Origin: an uncultured Allomuricauda sp.
GTDB lineage: Bacteria; Bacteroidota; Bacteroidia; Flavobacteriales; Flavobacteriaceae
Assembly (NCBI RefSeq): GCF_947499695.1
Contig: NZ_CANMPQ010000005.1
Coordinates: forward strand, 1-64,000
Length of the DNA stretch: 64,000 nt
Reading direction: 5' to 3'
In this document: one piece after another, positions 18,695 through 27,114 of the stretch
Layout of the letters: every line of letters starts with the position of its first letter
Position numbering within the stretch: the stretch's first letter is position 1
Made by a program: the position numbers and the translations under genes
Notes under the pieces: generated by a model
What the model saw: the letters and a program-made list of their open reading frames with translations, nothing else
What the model was told of the DNA's origin: nothing
Databases searched by the model: none

Positions 18695-19201
18695 CAGTTC
18701 TCTTATTTCAGCAACTATTTCTTCCATAGATTTATTATCGCAGTTGATACTGTGCTGAGCTTGTGAATAGAATTGTCTCCTTTCAAAAAGGTGTTTGCCA
18801 ATAAACTCGGGAAGTTCGTCATTTGACAGGTCGCTCACCAACGGTCGTGTATCCTTTTCTTTACTAATTCTATCTGCTAAAACCGAAACCGGCAATTGCA
18901 AATAAATGGAATGGTCAGATTTTTTCACAATCGTATCCATATTATTACCATAGCATGGCGTTCCTCCACCAGTGGAAAGTAGAACGGATTCATTTTCGTC
19001 CAGCACTTGTTCTAACATTTGATGTTCCAGTTTTCTGAAGTAGATCTCTCCCTTTTGTGAGAAAATTTCAGAAATCGACAGTTGGTTTTGTTCTTCGATA
19101 TATTCATCCAAATCGATAAACCGAATTCCCAATTGTTCTGCCAATAATCTTCCAATTGAAGACTTACCGCTCGCCATATACCCGACTAAAACTACTTTCA
19201 T
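18686..19201 (-). CDS. aroK: Shikimate kinase
   Basis: Phosphorylates shikimate at the 3-hydroxyl in chorismate synthesis. The 171-residue length is normal. Walker A is GYMASGKSS (residues 7-15), the shikimate-binding D-x-D region is FIDLDEYIE, the GGG motif is LSTGGGTPC, and the LID contains RPL (KDTRPLVSD). Sits alone upstream of tRNA-Lys on the opposite strand. Confidence 0.95.
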   Translation of the reverse strand: MKVVLVGYMASGKSSIGRLLAEQLGIRFIDLDEYIEEQNQLSISEIFSQKGEIYFRKLEHQMLEQVLDENESVLLSTGGGTPCYGNNMDTIVKKSDHSIYLQLPVSVLADRISKEKDTRPLVSDLSNDELPEFIGKHLFERRQFYSQAQHSINCDNKSMEEIVAEIRELLL

Positions 19202-19254
19202 TTAAAGGATTTAAAGGTGTTTTCAAAAAAATACAAATTTATCATTAATTGGGT

Positions 19255-19284
19255 TTGTCTAATAAATTATTGGGCTTATATTTG
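19255..19284 (+). promoter_or_regulatory. tRNA-Lys promoter
   Basis: TTG at 19255-19257, exactly 19 bp, then TATATTTG at 19277-19284: a textbook Bacteroidota promoter. The tRNA begins 34 nt downstream. Confidence 0.75.
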
Positions 19285-19317
19285 CACCCGCTTAAGCAAA
19301 GAAGCGAAGTAATTTTT

Positions 19318-19390
19318 GACCTGATAGCTCAGTTGGTAGAGCATCTCCCTTTTAAGGAGAGGGTCCTGGGTTCGAGCCCCAGTCAGGTCA
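19318..19390 (+). tRNA. tRNA-Lys (anticodon TTT)
   Basis: A 73 nt cloverleaf. The acceptor stem pairs GACCTGA with TCAGGTC and the discriminator is A at 19390. The D-arm has AGCTCAGTTGGTAGAGC, the anticodon stem is TCTCC/GGAGA with loop CTTTTAA giving TTT at 19351-19353, and the T-arm has GGTTCGAGCCCC. CCA is not encoded. Confidence 0.97.
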
Positions 19391-19414
19391 CTTCAAAAAT
19401 AGTGATGTCATATT

Positions 19415-19443
19415 AAAAGCCTGTAACTAAGTTACAGGCTTTT
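19415..19443 (+). terminator. Terminator after tRNA-Lys
   Basis: AAAAGCCTGTAAC-TAA-GTTACAGGCTTTT is a perfect 13 bp stem ending in TTTT; it terminates the tRNA transcript 25 nt after the gene. Confidence 0.85.
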
Positions 19444-19501
19444 ATGTTTACGAGCAGTGATATATCTAAAGTTCGACCATATTCGAACTTATATATTTTC
19501 A

Positions 19502-20383
19502 CTAAACAAACATCTCCTTGTGTTCCTCCAAATATGTCTTAAAACTACGGGGCCTATGACCTGTAATTTCTTGAACTGTCTTGGTTAGTCTACTGAATCT
19601 CCCATCACCAACCTCCGAACTGAACTCCTTTAAGTGTTTGGCCAAAAATTCATTTATAGTTGGATGACTCTTAATATTCTCAATCCAAGCATCCACTGAA
19701 ATCGGAACAAAATCTACTTGTTTATCAATAGTTTCAGAAATATCCTTTGCAACCTTTTGTCCCGAATAAAGCGTTGGGCCGGTTATTTCATACCTATTGC
19801 CTATGTGTTTAGAAGTATCTTCATCTGCTAAAATCTCAGCAACTACCTCCCCTACATCTTTTGGGTGCACTATAGAATACTTTGCATTTGCAAGTGGGTA
19901 ATAAAACTTTTGGTGGTCTGCAACAGTCGGAGCCGCAAATCCGAGGTAATTCCATGCAAAAAGAGCAGGTCTAATGTGAACAGCACCTATGTTAGCCCAA
20001 TCCATTATGCGTTCTGCAATACTATGATTTTGCGTTGCTGGACTTGGCGAATTTTCGCTGGCCCCCATTTGAGACATTGCAACCACCATTTCCAGTTTCA
20101 TGTTTTTGGCAGCTTTGGCAAAATAGGCCGCCGCCTTTGGTAAATAATCAATAAACGGGTATAAAAAATATGCTCTTTTTATTCCTTTCATGGCAGCTTC
20201 CAAACTATCTGTATCCATAAAATCACCTTTTACCACCTCTACTCCTAGAGCTTCTAAGGCATCACTTCTATGGTCAACAGTGCGGACCATGGCTCTAACT
20301 CTTTTTCCTTTGGCCAGTAAGTGTTCTATGGCATACTGGCCAGTTGTTCCGGTAGCACCGGTTATTAAAATTTCGGTTTTCAT
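19502..20383 (-). CDS. NmrA-type NAD(P)-binding reductase-like protein
   Basis: A 293-residue atypical short-chain dehydrogenase. The N-terminal nucleotide-binding motif is ITGATGTTGQYAIEHLLAKG, followed by RAMVR, typical of NmrA/QOR2 proteins that bind NADP(H). There is no clear YxxxK active site, so it may be a redox sensor or quinone reductase. An operator-like palindrome shared with the nearby MarR gene lies upstream at 20444-20463, placing it in the same regulon. Confidence 0.85.
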   Translation of the reverse strand: MKTEILITGATGTTGQYAIEHLLAKGKRVRAMVRTVDHRSDALEALGVEVVKGDFMDTDSLEAAMKGIKRAYFLYPFIDYLPKAAAYFAKAAKNMKLEMVVAMSQMGASENSPSPATQNHSIAERIMDWANIGAVHIRPALFAWNYLGFAAPTVADHQKFYYPLANAKYSIVHPKDVGEVVAEILADEDTSKHIGNRYEITGPTLYSGQKVAKDISETIDKQVDFVPISVDAWIENIKSHPTINEFLAKHLKEFSSEVGDGRFSRLTKTVQEITGHRPRSFKTYLEEHKEMFV

Positions 20384-20443
20384 TATACTTTGATTTATAT
20401 ATTACTACTTAATTGATTTTTGATTAATTATGGTTTTATATTC

Positions 20444-20463
20444 AAAGTTGTATATGCAACTTT
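20444..20463. promoter_or_regulatory. MarR operator candidate 1
   Basis: AAAGTTGTATATGCAACTTT is a 20 bp near-perfect palindrome between the NmrA gene and the alpha/beta hydrolase gene. It matches the two other copies at 21640 and 22095 with one base different in the core. Confidence 0.65.
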
Positions 20464-20485
20464 ATATTTGAAAAAAACATTTGTT

Positions 20486-21385
20486 TTAAACGCTTATCAT
20501 AGAGCTCTTAACCGCCTTGCCTTCCTTCAAGAAGTTTATGGAATGATAGAGCAACTTGGTTGGCTTATCCATTTGCACAAAGTGCCCAGAATCTTCTATG
20601 ATTTCCAATCTCGCATTAGTTAATCTTGAGGCCAATAATTCTGACAACTTAACATTAATAAAACGATCGTGCTTACCCCATATTACCAAAACAGGTTGTT
20701 CAATCTCATGTATTCTACTTTCCAAATAAGCTTGACCTGGAGCATTGTTTTGAAAGAATGACAAGAAGGCATTTTGAGTGGTCTTGTTGTATCCATCAGC
20801 TAGAAATTCTTGCTGTACCTCGCTAGGAATATTATGTTTCTTATAAAACCCTTTGTTATAAGCAATCTGGGCCGAAATCTTAGGAAACCATTTGATAAGT
20901 GCCTTTGCACGAATAGAATTCTTCCGTGCAAAACTTCTTACTTCCCAAGACGAATACGCACTCGTAGGAAACGGAATTCCATCCATAACTATAATTCTTC
21001 CAATCCTTTCAGGGTTTTCAACCCCCATAATCAATGCTGGAGATAGGCCAATATCCGTTGCCATAACGTGAGCATGGTCAATATCCAAAGTATTCAAAAA
21101 GTCCATTGCCATAGCTGCAAAATTTCTTGGATTATGATCCTTGAGATTCGAAAAGGCTTCACTACCCCCGAAACCCGGCCAATCTAGAGCCAGCACATAG
21201 TAATCTTTTGATAAAGCTGGTGCAACATCATACCATGTATGAAGGTTTTCTGGTACACCATGCAATAATAGTATCGTTGGGTTTTCTTTTTTCCCTAATT
21301 CTGCATAACGAATGTTTAACCCAAATTTTTCAATTTGAACCTTTTTAGTGGGCAATAATTTTGACTGTTGTTGATTTGTTTTCAT
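20486..21385 (-). CDS. Alpha/beta hydrolase
   Basis: A 299-residue alpha/beta-hydrolase-fold enzyme, similar in layout to haloalkane dehalogenases and epoxide hydrolases. The oxyanion region is LLHGVPENLHTW. The nucleophile elbow position reads MATDIGLSPAL, so Asp is the nucleophile in VMATDIG. The C-terminal catalytic His lies in IEDSGHFVQMDKP. The start MKTNQQQSKL is chosen 15 codons inside the longest frame because the upstream part overlaps the DUF2798 gene end. Probably co-transcribed with it; substrate unknown. Confidence 0.85.
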   Translation of the reverse strand: MKTNQQQSKLLPTKKVQIEKFGLNIRYAELGKKENPTILLLHGVPENLHTWYDVAPALSKDYYVLALDWPGFGGSEAFSNLKDHNPRNFAAMAMDFLNTLDIDHAHVMATDIGLSPALIMGVENPERIGRIIVMDGIPFPTSAYSSWEVRSFARKNSIRAKALIKWFPKISAQIAYNKGFYKKHNIPSEVQQEFLADGYNKTTQNAFLSFFQNNAPGQAYLESRIHEIEQPVLVIWGKHDRFINVKLSELLASRLTNARLEIIEDSGHFVQMDKPTKLLYHSINFLKEGKAVKSSMISV

Positions 21386-21395
21386 AATATCTATT

Positions 21396-21626
21396 TTAAT
21401 TGTTATTGTTTTTGAAAAGCCACCTGCCAAACAATTTGATCATTAATGGCATAACCACAAATACCATAGAAGTAGCTATCATTACTACTACAATAAAAAG
21501 TACTGCCCTGCGATCCATTTGATGCACAGGAAGGATTTGTTTTACAGCCCATTCAAAGAATAGCAATAAGGGATATACTGCCAAAGCGGTAATAAGCGTC
21601 TGTTTCCATGGAATCATCTGTTTCAT
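21396..21626 (-). CDS. DUF2798-like small membrane protein
   Basis: A 76-residue protein with two membrane helices (LITALAVYPLLLFFEWAV and VLFIVVVMIATSMVFVVMPL). The length and layout fit the DUF2798 family, whose function is unknown. It lies 10 nt upstream of the alpha/beta hydrolase start and has operator copy 2 about 13 nt before its ATG, so it heads that two-gene unit. Confidence 0.7.
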   Translation of the reverse strand: MKQMIPWKQTLITALAVYPLLLFFEWAVKQILPVHQMDRRAVLFIVVVMIATSMVFVVMPLMIKLFGRWLFKNNNN

Positions 21627-21639
21627 AATAAATACTTAC

Positions 21640-21657
21640 AAGTTGTATATACAACTT
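21640..21657. promoter_or_regulatory. MarR operator candidate 2
   Basis: AAGTTGTATATACAACTT is a perfect 18 bp palindrome in the 47 bp gap between the MarR gene and the DUF2798 gene, immediately before the DUF2798 start. Confidence 0.7.
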
Positions 21658-21673
21658 TGAGTTTAAATTTTTT

Positions 21674-22075
21674 TTACTGAATTCTACTTTCTAAGTTTTG
21701 AAGACTCCGTAATCCATCATCGTTCAATTTTTCGACTAAAATATCCATTGCTTTCACCCATTCCGGAATAAGAATTTTTACAAATTTTTTACCTTCTGTG
21801 GTCAACTCAACCTCTGGCCTGTATTCATCTGAACGTAATATCAGCTTTCTTTTTTCCAGAAGTTTAATATTTCTGCTTACAGTTGATCTTTCTAGACACA
21901 GGACTTCCCCTACCTTACCTTGCTCCGTTCTTCCCAACTCGTGCATTGTGAACAGAATGGTCATCTGGTTTTCTGTAATCTTGTGTGCTCCTAAAAACTT
22001 TCTAATATGTCCATCGGCAATTCGTGATAATCGACGTAATCTAGACCCAATACAATGTTTTAGTTCATGCTTCAT
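21674..22075 (-). CDS. MarR-family transcriptional repressor
   Basis: A 133-residue MarR winged-helix protein. Recognition helix region is VGEVLCLERSTVSRNIKLLEKRKLI followed by the wing around YRPEVELTTEGKKF. Two cysteines (Cys8 and Cys60) could make it redox- or quinone-responsive, as in OhrR/MhqR-type members; that is inference. Operator copy 3 overlaps its own -33 element, which implies autorepression, and other copies lie before the two neighbouring transcription units. Confidence 0.9.
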   Translation of the reverse strand: MKHELKHCIGSRLRRLSRIADGHIRKFLGAHKITENQMTILFTMHELGRTEQGKVGEVLCLERSTVSRNIKLLEKRKLILRSDEYRPEVELTTEGKKFVKILIPEWVKAMDILVEKLNDDGLRSLQNLESRIQ

Positions 22076-22079
22076 AGGG

Positions 22080-22112
22080 CAAAAGTAATTTTAAATGTTG
22101 TATATACAACTT
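22080..22112 (-). promoter_or_regulatory. marR promoter with overlapping operator 3
   Basis: On the minus strand TTG (22109-22107), 19 bp, and TACTTTTG (22087-22080) form a complete promoter. The palindrome GTTGTATATACAAC in 22095-22112 covers the -33 element and spacer. Only CCCT separates the -7 box from the ATG at 22075, so the transcript is probably leaderless. Confidence 0.7.
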
Positions 22113-22161
22113 AATTAACAGATATTTATAATTTCTTAGACCATTTAGCCCTTTTCCTTAC

Positions 22162-23361
22162 TCATTCTTCCCAGAATTCAGGTATTTCAGTATCTCCTAA
22201 AACAGTACAATCGCCACAAACCCTAGGAACTATGAAAAAGGGACCCTCACCCACTTGAGGTATACTATTATCATCTTTAAATCGGGCCACATTAGCCTCA
22301 ATAATTGGGCGTAATACACATAAACCACCTTGATTGATTAAAACGGGGGCACTTTGACCGCAAGGATCAGCGTATGGAGGTAAAGGTTCTTCAGGATAGA
22401 AATCTTCATAATTGAAGAATATCCTTTGTTCAGTAATAGACGCAACATCGAAAAAACCCAGAACCTTTTCGTTTCTATTCTCATTGGAAAACATATTCCC
22501 TTGCAAAAAACCCGGCTGGGTCTCAGAAAGAAGACTCTCGCTACTTGAAAATTCGTCCAATCTCTCGTAGAATGTATAAGCAATATTGGAATGTACAAGC
22601 TGCTTCACCAAAATCGAATACCTATGAGATATGATGTAATTGTTCCTATTTAAGAATCGGACCATGAAATTGCTTACCCTGTCCTCTTCCAAGTCCGTGG
22701 TATTGGTAAGGATAATCTCATTGGACAGATCCGTAGTATAGCATACCTGCTCGTCGCGCTGTTTTGGTATTTTTAAAACACCACAACCCCCAGCTGGGTC
22801 ACCTATTAAATCCATAGGTGCCCAATCTGGAGCTATAATCCTATAGGATTCCTCATAGACATATCGATAATTCTTAGCACTTCCTGAGGGATCGAAACTG
22901 TCCACCAGAATCGCTATACCATCTTCCCCATCATCATTGATGATTCTTTCAGCCCTAACACCGTCAATTTGTGTGGTTGGACTTAGTGTAACCTCGTCGG
23001 AACTATAAGATCTTCCATCTTGTGTAGTTACTAGCAATTGGTACGCAGTATTTGGTTGGGCTGCGAATGCCTGTGCTGAAACATAGGTGCCTGCACTAGC
23101 CTCATCAAAGACAAAGGTGTTCCCGCCAGCGACAACCCTGACTTGGGCATTGGACTCCATTAAGGGTTCCTCTTCCTCAAATTCAAAGGTACGCGACAGA
23201 AAGACCTCTTGTTGTTTCAATTCATTGGTAAGTGTAGCCTCGACGACAAGAGCACTTTCAAAATTCTCAAATTCTGCTTGGAACGGTTCAACGCAACCAT
23301 TATTGACCAAACAGGTAATTAACCCTATTCCAAGAAAAAGCTTAAAATTAGCTATGCGCAT
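22162..23361 (-). CDS. DUF4249 family lipoprotein
   Basis: A 399-residue Bacteroidota envelope protein of the DUF4249 family. The signal peptide ends with a lipobox in VNNGC (about residue 22). Family marks are FESALVVEATLTNELKQQEVFLSRT and an Ig-like segment NTAYQLLVTTQDGRSYSSDEV, and the C-terminal part has paired Cys (CGDCTVLGD). Such proteins are usually encoded beside a SusC-type TonB receptor; none lies here, so its partner is elsewhere or lost. Confidence 0.85.
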   Translation of the reverse strand: MRIANFKLFLGIGLITCLVNNGCVEPFQAEFENFESALVVEATLTNELKQQEVFLSRTFEFEEEEPLMESNAQVRVVAGGNTFVFDEASAGTYVSAQAFAAQPNTAYQLLVTTQDGRSYSSDEVTLSPTTQIDGVRAERIINDDGEDGIAILVDSFDPSGSAKNYRYVYEESYRIIAPDWAPMDLIGDPAGGCGVLKIPKQRDEQVCYTTDLSNEIILTNTTDLEEDRVSNFMVRFLNRNNYIISHRYSILVKQLVHSNIAYTFYERLDEFSSSESLLSETQPGFLQGNMFSNENRNEKVLGFFDVASITEQRIFFNYEDFYPEEPLPPYADPCGQSAPVLINQGGLCVLRPIIEANVARFKDDNSIPQVGEGPFFIVPRVCGDCTVLGDTEIPEFWEE

Positions 23362-23452
23362 GCCATATCTTTAGTTAGATGCAATAAACTTAAATAAAAT
23401 ATCATGATGAAGAAGCCGTATTCATCGGTAAATATTTTAACCCTTATAAGGG

Positions 23453-23875
23453 TTATAGCACCTTACCTTCTTTGATGCTCTCTATGAGTCTTTCAACCGT
23501 GGTTTCCTCAAAGTTTTTCAGGAAAATAGTTTTGGCATTTCCAACCAAGTCATGAAGTACACATGGGTTATCATTGTCACATTCATTGATACTTAATACA
23601 CAAGATTGCAACCGATGCCGACCCTCAATGGCTTCAACAATAGAGATCAAGGGTAATTTTTTGTTTTTGCTACTCAAGTAAAAACCTCCCTTTGGACCTC
23701 TTGATGATGATACAACACCCTTCTTTGAGAGCTCTTGTAGGATTTTGGCCAAATACTCTTTTGGAACATTTATAGCTTCAAAAAAATCCTTAACCATCAG
23801 TTTATCGTTCTCGTCTGAATGCAGTGCCAAAAACAGGACGGCTTTGATAGCATATTTTGTTGAAGTGGTGAGCAT
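23453..23875 (-). CDS. Rrf2-family regulator, NsrR-like
   Basis: A 140-residue Rrf2 repressor. The winged helix covers residues 1-80 (KYAIKAVLFLALHS; VPKEYLAKILQELSKKGVVSSSRGPKGGFYL). Cys92, Cys99 and Cys105 match the Fe-S ligand spacing of NO-sensing NsrR and of IscR, so it likely carries an Fe-S cluster. It is divergent from the nos operon with 122 bp between them, which makes control of nitrous oxide respiration by NO or redox state the natural reading. Its own -7 box TATATTTG is at 23896-23903. Confidence 0.88.
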   Translation of the reverse strand: MLTTSTKYAIKAVLFLALHSDENDKLMVKDFFEAINVPKEYLAKILQELSKKGVVSSSRGPKGGFYLSSKNKKLPLISIVEAIEGRHRLQSCVLSINECDNDNPCVLHDLVGNAKTIFLKNFEETTVERLIESIKEGKVL

Positions 23876-23925
23876 AAGTAATTAATTATGAGATACAAAT
23901 ATAAAAAAGATGTTTTTGTCCGAAA

Positions 23926-23970
23926 TGTGACATTTATCATATTCTCTCAGGATTTGGGTCAATACTTTTG
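23926..23970 (+). promoter_or_regulatory. nos operon promoter with CRP/FNR-like site
   Basis: TGTGA-CATTTA-TCATA at 23926-23941 matches the CRP-family consensus TGTGA-N6-TCACA at nine of ten positions. The -7 box TACTTTTG is at 23963-23970, and no TTG lies at the normal -33 position. The site centre is about 41 bp before the expected start of transcription, the class II activator position. Confidence 0.6.
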
Positions 23971-23997
23971 GCCGTATAATCTAACAATTGTAGTCCA

Positions 23998-24504
23998 ATG
24001 AAAATTATAATAAAAAGCAGCACATTCTTATTCATCCTCCTCCTCTTGGCTTGCGGAGGAAAAGAAGAAAAGAAAAAAGAAGGCTTTCAAGTACAGCGAC
24101 AAAAGTCCAGTACGGAAAAAGTTGACACCCAACCAGAGGCAGATGCCGTCAAACCTTCTGAGAAAGTCGACCTTTCCAACAAAGGGGTTGGACCTATTAA
24201 ATCATTGACCTTAAATGATGAAATAGACGTGACCCTATCAGCAGAAGGGAAAGCCGTATTTGAACAGATGTGTCTGGCTTGCCATAGAGTCGGGAAAAAA
24301 TTTATTGGACCTGCCCCCAATGGTATTTTGGAAAGACGTTCTCCCGAATGGGTCATGAACATGATCTTGAATCCCGAGGTCATGGTAAAGGAAGACCCCT
24401 TAGCCAAAGAACTTCTTATGGAATTTAATGGATCTCCCATGGCTAATCAAGGCTTGACAGAAGAACAAGCCAGGGCCGTGCTCGAATATTTCAGAACCTT
24501 ATAA
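23998..24504 (+). CDS. Monohaem cytochrome c lipoprotein of the nos operon
   Basis: A 168-residue periplasmic or membrane-anchored c-type cytochrome. Lipobox LLLAC near residue 19, then a charged low-complexity linker (about 22-80), then a small cytochrome c domain. Haem is bound by CLACH (Cys92, Cys95, His96) and the probable distal ligand is Met148 in NGSPMAN. First gene of the operon; it likely feeds electrons to NosZ, as nos-linked cytochromes do in clade II organisms. Confidence 0.88.
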   Translation: MKIIIKSSTFLFILLLLACGGKEEKKKEGFQVQRQKSSTEKVDTQPEADAVKPSEKVDLSNKGVGPIKSLTLNDEIDVTLSAEGKAVFEQMCLACHRVGKKFIGPAPNGILERRSPEWVMNMILNPEVMVKEDPLAKELLMEFNGSPMANQGLTEEQARAVLEYFRTL

Positions 24505-24513
24505 TGTTTAACT

Positions 24514-25092
24514 ATGAAAATAATCACCAAAATCAAAGTATTCTTTGGTTCGCTCTTGGCACTATGCCTTTTGTGTAGTTGTAAGAACGAAGCCAAAACA
24601 GAGACCTCCACCTCCACCCCGGTGGTACAAAAAAGCAACAAAAAACAAGGACAAGCCTTTCTTAAAGATGACGAGGCACAACCCAATGTGTTGGATATTG
24701 CCATCGGCTCTGAGGCCCACACAACCCTAGTGGCCGCCGTTCAGGCTGCTGAATTGGAAAATGCCCTTGTAAATGCGGGCCCTCTAATGGTTTTTGCACC
24801 AACAAATGCAGCTTTTGAAGCTCTTCCTTCCGGTACTGTTGAGAATCTATTAAAACCTGAAAACAAAGCTTCACTGGCCAACATTCTCCAATATCATGTA
24901 ACTCCGGGAAAATATTCCAAAGACTTCCTGAAGAAATTCAAAAAGCTGGGACAAGCAAACAATCAAGATGTTGCTGTTGAAGTAAAAGGAGATGATGTCT
25001 TCATTGGAGGAGCCAAAATAATTGCCAGCGTCCCGTGCGGGAATGGTATTGTGCATGTGGTGGACAAAGTAATGTTGCCGCCAAGTGAATAA
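24514..25092 (+). CDS. Fasciclin-domain lipoprotein
   Basis: A 192-residue lipoprotein (lipobox LLCSC at about 18-22). Residues about 60-190 form one fasciclin (FAS1) domain: TTLVAAVQAAELENALVNAGPLMVFAPTNAAF, then LANILQYHV and the C-terminal GNGIVHVVDKVMLPP. FAS1 domains are adhesive or structural; the role in denitrification is not known. It lies 9 nt after the cytochrome and 28 nt before nosZ, so it belongs to the operon. Confidence 0.88.
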   Translation: MKIITKIKVFFGSLLALCLLCSCKNEAKTETSTSTPVVQKSNKKQGQAFLKDDEAQPNVLDIAIGSEAHTTLVAAVQAAELENALVNAGPLMVFAPTNAAFEALPSGTVENLLKPENKASLANILQYHVTPGKYSKDFLKKFKKLGQANNQDVAVEVKGDDVFIGGAKIIASVPCGNGIVHVVDKVMLPPSE

Positions 25093-25120
25093 CTGTAGAA
25101 CAACCTTAAAAACAATAACA

Positions 25121-27079
25121 ATGAAAAAAATCAATTTTTTAATCCTTGCTCTTATCAGCAGTTCTCTACTGTTTACAAGTTGCAATCAACAAAACAAAAG
25201 TTCAAGTGGAGCATTGGCTTCAAGCGCTGCGGAAAAGGTATATGTGGCACCTGGAGAGCATGACGACTTCTACGCATTTGTTTCTGGTGGATTCAGTGGA
25301 CAAATGTCCGTATATGGTTTACCATCTGGTCGTTTGTTCAAGGTAATACCCGTTTTCTCTCAAGATGCTGAAAAAGCTTGGGGATACAATGAAGAAACCA
25401 AGCCCATGCTGAACACCTCCCATGGATTTATTCCTTGGGATGACTCTCACCACCCTGATATTTCTCAAACCAATGGTGAGATTGATGGTCGTTACGTTTT
25501 CATCAACGGAAACAATACACCGAGGATTGCCAAAGTGGATTTGAGTGTGTTTGAAACTACCGAAATCATCGAAATTCCGAATAGTGCCGGTAATCATAGC
25601 TCTGCTTTTGTAACTGAAAACACCGAATATGTCGTTGCCGGAACCCGTTTTTCAGTTCCAATTCCGCAGCAAGATATCTCGATTAAAGAGTATAAGGGCA
25701 ATTTTAAGGGGTCGCTTTCCTTTATAAGCGTTGACCCTGAAGACGGCGGAATGGATTTATCCTTCCAAATATTAATGCCAGGGTTCGATTACGATTTGGC
25801 CCACCCAGGCAGAGGTGCTTCTCACGGTTGGATGTTTTTCTCAACATACAATACCGAAGAATCACATACTTTGATGGAAGTTAACGCTTCACAAAATGAC
25901 AAGGACTTCATTGCCGCTGTCAACTGGAAAAAGGCAGAGGAATACCTTGCTGAAGGTAAATTTACTACCATGCCAGCCAACTATGCGCATAATGTTTATG
26001 ATGAGCATACGCACACGGCCACTTCAACAATGAAGAAGGAGGTCCGTATACTTGATGCTTCCGCATTACCAGGTTTAGTGTATCTATTACCCACACCAAA
26101 ATCCCCGCATGGTTGTGACGTCAACCCTACTGGTGAATACATAGTCGGTAACGGAAAGCTTTCATCCGATTTAACTGTGCATTCGTTCAATAAAATGATT
26201 GATGCCATTGAAAATGAAAAATTTGAAGGCGAGGCTTATGGAATTCCTATTCTGAGCTTCGAAGATGTTTTGGCCGGAACAGTAAAACAAGCTGGATTAG
26301 GCCCACTGCATACCGAGTTTGATGGCAACGGAAATGGATATACCACCTTCTTTATTTCATCCGAGGTTGTAAAGTGGAAAGTGGGAACTTGGGAAGTGGT
26401 CGACAGACAACCCTGTTATTATTCCGTGGGTCACTTGATGATTCCGGGAGGTAATTCCAGAAAGCCTTATGGCAAATATGTTTTGGCCATGAACAAGATT
26501 ACCAAAGATCGCTACTTACCTACTGGGCCAGAAGTTACGCAATCCGCCCAGCTATATGATATTTCCGGTGAAAAAATGGAGTTATTGCTAGATTTTCCAA
26601 CTGTGGGTGAACCCCATTACGCAGCAGGTATTCCGGCTGAATTGGTAAAACCGCGTTCCAAGAAAATCTATAATCTAACCGATAACAAGCACAAATATGC
26701 CACAACATCTGATGCCAATGTTCGCGTAGAGCGCGACGGAAACGAGGTTCATATTTATATGACCATGATTCGGAGTCACTTTAATCCGGACAATATTGAA
26801 GGTGTCAAAGTGGGCGATAAAGTGTATTTCCATGTTACCAATTTAGAGCAAGATTATGATGTACCGCACGGAGTGAGTATGATTGGTGCTAATACTTCAG
26901 AATTGTTAATTATGCCAGGACAGACCGAAACCTTCGTTTGGGAACCCAAACAAGTAGGGGTTTGGCCATTCTATTGTACCGATTTCTGTTCGGCATTGCA
27001 CCAAGAAATGCAAGGTTATGTCAGGGTTTCTCCTGCTGATTCAGATATTGAACTCACCTGGTCTTTAGGCGAAGACTGA
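25121..27079 (+). CDS. nosZ: Nitrous-oxide reductase, clade II (Sec-dependent)
   Basis: Reduces N2O to N2 outside the cytoplasmic membrane. The 652-residue protein starts with a Sec lipoprotein signal (LLFTSC at about 16-21) instead of a Tat signal, the mark of clade II. The N-terminal seven-bladed propeller supplies the His ligands for CuZ (for example DDSHHPD and AHPGRGASHGW). The C-terminal cupredoxin has the CuA ligands in PHGVSMIG and FYCTDFCSALHQEM (Cys-x3-Cys-x3-His). The start at 25121 is preferred over an ATG 12 codons upstream because it gives a normal signal peptide. Confidence 0.96.
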   Translation: MKKINFLILALISSSLLFTSCNQQNKSSSGALASSAAEKVYVAPGEHDDFYAFVSGGFSGQMSVYGLPSGRLFKVIPVFSQDAEKAWGYNEETKPMLNTSHGFIPWDDSHHPDISQTNGEIDGRYVFINGNNTPRIAKVDLSVFETTEIIEIPNSAGNHSSAFVTENTEYVVAGTRFSVPIPQQDISIKEYKGNFKGSLSFISVDPEDGGMDLSFQILMPGFDYDLAHPGRGASHGWMFFSTYNTEESHTLMEVNASQNDKDFIAAVNWKKAEEYLAEGKFTTMPANYAHNVYDEHTHTATSTMKKEVRILDASALPGLVYLLPTPKSPHGCDVNPTGEYIVGNGKLSSDLTVHSFNKMIDAIENEKFEGEAYGIPILSFEDVLAGTVKQAGLGPLHTEFDGNGNGYTTFFISSEVVKWKVGTWEVVDRQPCYYSVGHLMIPGGNSRKPYGKYVLAMNKITKDRYLPTGPEVTQSAQLYDISGEKMELLLDFPTVGEPHYAAGIPAELVKPRSKKIYNLTDNKHKYATTSDANVRVERDGNEVHIYMTMIRSHFNPDNIEGVKVGDKVYFHVTNLEQDYDVPHGVSMIGANTSELLIMPGQTETFVWEPKQVGVWPFYCTDFCSALHQEMQGYVRVSPADSDIELTWSLGED

Positions 27080-27114
27080 CGTTGTTAATCCAAATTCTTG
27101 GATTTTAATTGGAT

